A stretch of 64,000 bases of DNA. Source: Oscillospiraceae bacterium. GTDB lineage: Bacteria; Bacillota; Clostridia; Oscillospirales; Ruminococcaceae. The stretch spans positions 1 through 64,000 of the forward strand of contig JAGHIE010000011.1 of NCBI GenBank assembly GCA_017887325.1, given 5' to 3'. A program made the position numbers and the translations under genes. The notes under the pieces were generated by a model. It was not told where the DNA came from. It ran no database searches and was given only the letters and a program-made list of their open reading frames with translations. Shown piece by piece: positions 62,259 through 64,000 of this stretch. The first letter of the stretch is position 1. Each line of letters begins with the position of its first letter.

Positions 62259-62375
62259 AAAAAAAGTACTATAAATTTAATGTAAATATATAAAAAATAC
62301 AAATATATTAAAAAAATACTATCATTGTGATAAAAAAGTAAAAAGATGAAAATATATTCATAAAAAAAATACTAT
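62259..62375 (+). repeat. Three A-tract/TACTAT repeats upstream of the GH30 gene
   Basis: TACTAT preceded by an A6-8 tract (G at the last position in the first copy) at 62267-62272, 62317-62322 and 62370-62375, spaced 50 and 53 bp (about five helical turns). The last copy abuts a candidate promoter (TTTGGA, TATCAT near 62375-62402). They may be binding sites for the YesN protein encoded just upstream. Confidence 0.5.
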
Positions 62376-62437
62376 TTGGACAAATACTCTTTATGTTATC
62401 ATTTTTTCATAGAAAGATATCAGAAAGGAGTATAATA

Positions 62438-64000
62438 ATGAATAAAAGAAGAAAGCGTCAGCTAATATCAATAATAGCAACACTTGCTATGGGTATGACT
62501 ATTATAAATCCTGCTGTTTATGCTAATGAATTAAAAGATAATTCAAAGGCTAATTTTGGAGATATAAAAGTAAATCCAGAAATACATTATCAAACACTAA
62601 AAGGGTGGGGAACTTCTCTTTGTTGGTGGGGAAATATTATAGGCTCTTGGGGAGATGCGGATTACAATGGAAATCAAACTCCTGATAGAGAAGAAATAGC
62701 AGAATTAGCGTTTTCTCCAGATTATTTAAATCTTAATATAGTAAGATACAATGTAGGTGGAGGAGATAAAGAAGACACATCAATAAAAAGATGTGAGGGT
62801 CTAGTTCCAGGTTGGACTGAGGATATGACAGGAACAAAAGATGGAACTGGTGAATTTAATTCAGAAGCTTTTTATGCTAAAGATACAGAGAGTATGAGTG
62901 ATGCTGGACAATTGTGGATGTTAGAACAAGCTAATAAATATCGCTCAGAAGAAAAAGATATAATTAATGAAGTTTTTTCTAATTCTCCACCATATTATAT
63001 GACAAAATCTGGTACATCTACAGGTGGTTGGAACGCAGAAAATAACTTAAAAGAAGATTGTTATGACGATTTTGCTACATATATGGCAAGAGCTACAAAA
63101 TGGATAGATAATAATCTTAAAACAAAATATGGTACAGGTGTTACATATGTAGAACCTATGAATGAACCAGATACAAATTATTGGGCTGCAGGAAGTACAA
63201 AACAAGAAGGTTGTACATTTGCACCAGGTGCAACCCAATCTGAAATGTTTAGACAAATGCAAACAGCATTAGATTCAGAAGGTTTATCAGATGTACAAAT
63301 TACAGGTACTGACGAAACTGCTCTTTGGAATGCAAACAATTCATTTAATCTTTTAGATGATGATGTAAAACAAAATATGACAACAATAGGTGCTCATACA
63401 TATAGTGGAAATGACAGCGAAAGAAAGACATTAAAACATACAGCACAGTCATATGATAAAGATTTATGGATGTCAGAAATTACAAGAGGTGGTGGTGCTC
63501 ACTGGGAAGGTAGCCATGACAGTATGGATGCAGTTAATGCTAAATCACAAAGTGAAGGTATTATGGCAGATTTAAAATACATGCAACCATCAGCATGGAT
63601 TGCTTGGCTTGTTGCTGACAGTGAGTATGAATGCTTACAAACAAATTCTAACTGGGGATTATTACATGCTGTTTTTGAAAAAGATGGACAACCAGTACCA
63701 GATTATCATACAAATTTAGTTGATAGTGAAGGTAACAGAAAAGAAGGTGTTCCGGGAGAAGGATACTGGGCTATTACAAAACAGTTCTACACAATGATGC
63801 AATATAGTAAATATCTAAAATCTGGTTATACAATGATAGATATTAAAGACGAAAATATGTGTGCAGCAATATCTCCAAATGGTGACGAATTAGTTATTGT
63901 AGCACAAAATTTTGGTGATGAAAGAACTACTACAGTAGACTTAACTCAATTTAAAGGAGCTAAAAGTGCTCAAGTATACCAAACTTCAGATGAAAATAGT
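62438..64000 (+). CDS. Secreted GH30-family glycosidase, endo-beta-1,6-galactanase-like (truncated by window)
   Basis: 521 codons to the window edge with no stop. Signal peptide of about 29 residues (MNKRRKRQLISIIATLAMGM...VYAN). TIM barrel with acid/base E243 in VEPMNEPDTNYW and nucleophile E347 in LWMSEITRGGG, plus KGWGTSLCWWGN near 55-65 and IVRYNVGGGD near 101. This pattern matches the GH30_2/O-glycosyl hydrolase group that includes endo-beta-1,6-galactanases. After about 400 a beta-sandwich domain begins. Cell-wall anchor or carbohydrate-binding modules may lie beyond the edge. AAAGGAG ribosome site. Downstream of YesN/YesM; likely releases galacto-oligosaccharides for the transporter and lacZ. 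Confidence 0.85.
   Translation, partial: MNKRRKRQLISIIATLAMGMTIINPAVYANELKDNSKANFGDIKVNPEIHYQTLKGWGTSLCWWGNIIGSWGDADYNGNQTPDREEIAELAFSPDYLNLNIVRYNVGGGDKEDTSIKRCEGLVPGWTEDMTGTKDGTGEFNSEAFYAKDTESMSDAGQLWMLEQANKYRSEEKDIINEVFSNSPPYYMTKSGTSTGGWNAENNLKEDCYDDFATYMARATKWIDNNLKTKYGTGVTYVEPMNEPDTNYWAAGSTKQEGCTFAPGATQSEMFRQMQTALDSEGLSDVQITGTDETALWNANNSFNLLDDDVKQNMTTIGAHTYSGNDSERKTLKHTAQSYDKDLWMSEITRGGGAHWEGSHDSMDAVNAKSQSEGIMADLKYMQPSAWIAWLVADSEYECLQTNSNWGLLHAVFEKDGQPVPDYHTNLVDSEGNRKEGVPGEGYWAITKQFYTMMQYSKYLKSGYTMIDIKDENMCAAISPNGDELVIVAQNFGDERTTTVDLTQFKGAKSAQVYQTSDENS

Overview
The window comes from a low-GC (about 30% by eye), Gram-positive anaerobe of the Clostridia, most likely a Lachnospirales-like gut bacterium. 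The evidence is strong AGGAGG-type ribosome sites, two TPP riboswitches, a PRD antiterminator with a RAT element, HisZ with short-form HisG, the nadA-nadB-nadC-niaR operon, YesM/YesN two-component genes and degenerate-site heterodimeric ABC exporters. This is inference: no rRNA or tRNA is present to settle the taxonomy, and I saw no CRISPR array, prophage or insertion sequence.

Layout. 1-127 is the tail of a GH2 beta-galactosidase. 263-1480 holds coaX and an unknown membrane protein. 1485-5235 is a TPP-riboswitch operon (thiM-thiE-thiD-cytX) for salvage of thiazole and pyrimidine. traX follows alone. 6250-11428 is a glucose PTS operon (ptsG-antiterminator-ptsH-ptsI) with a complete RAT/terminator switch in its leader, then a fructokinase. 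12540-15883 is a reverse-strand DeoR-PHP phosphoesterase-OPA-like transporter operon. 16029-18283 is an arsenic-type operon (arsR, permease, thioredoxin-like, arsC) with two copies of one operator. 18312-23068 is a LysR gene divergent from an ABC exporter pair. An alcohol dehydrogenase precedes the ten-gene his operon (hisZGDCBHAFIE, 24309-31924). An alpha-galactosidase and a divergent AraC regulator follow. 35285-41504 has two MgtA-type P-type ATPases around a receiver-less winged-helix regulator, plus a 52-residue membrane protein. 41552-45130 is NAD synthesis with its repressor. A solitary AIM24 protein follows.

45947-46508 is a long leader before thiW. It has a promoter, a TPP riboswitch, a terminator, and then about 170 nt of GC-richer structured RNA that ordinary annotation would leave blank. 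The 3' part is a closed 104-nt domain (10-bp P1) whose first half copies the architecture and signature bases of the TPP pyrimidine-sensing arm but lacks the pyrophosphate-sensing arm. I consider this the strongest candidate for something undescribed.

From 47168 there is a Y-family polymerase with a YolD protein, then a glycan-use region to the end: GH38 alpha-mannosidase, sugar ABC transporter, GH2 beta-galactosidase, YesN/YesM two-component system, and a secreted GH30-type glycosidase cut by the window edge. Together with the GH36 alpha-galactosidase and the GH2 tail at the start, the organism looks equipped for plant or host galactose- and mannose-containing glycans, with glucose taken up by the PTS.
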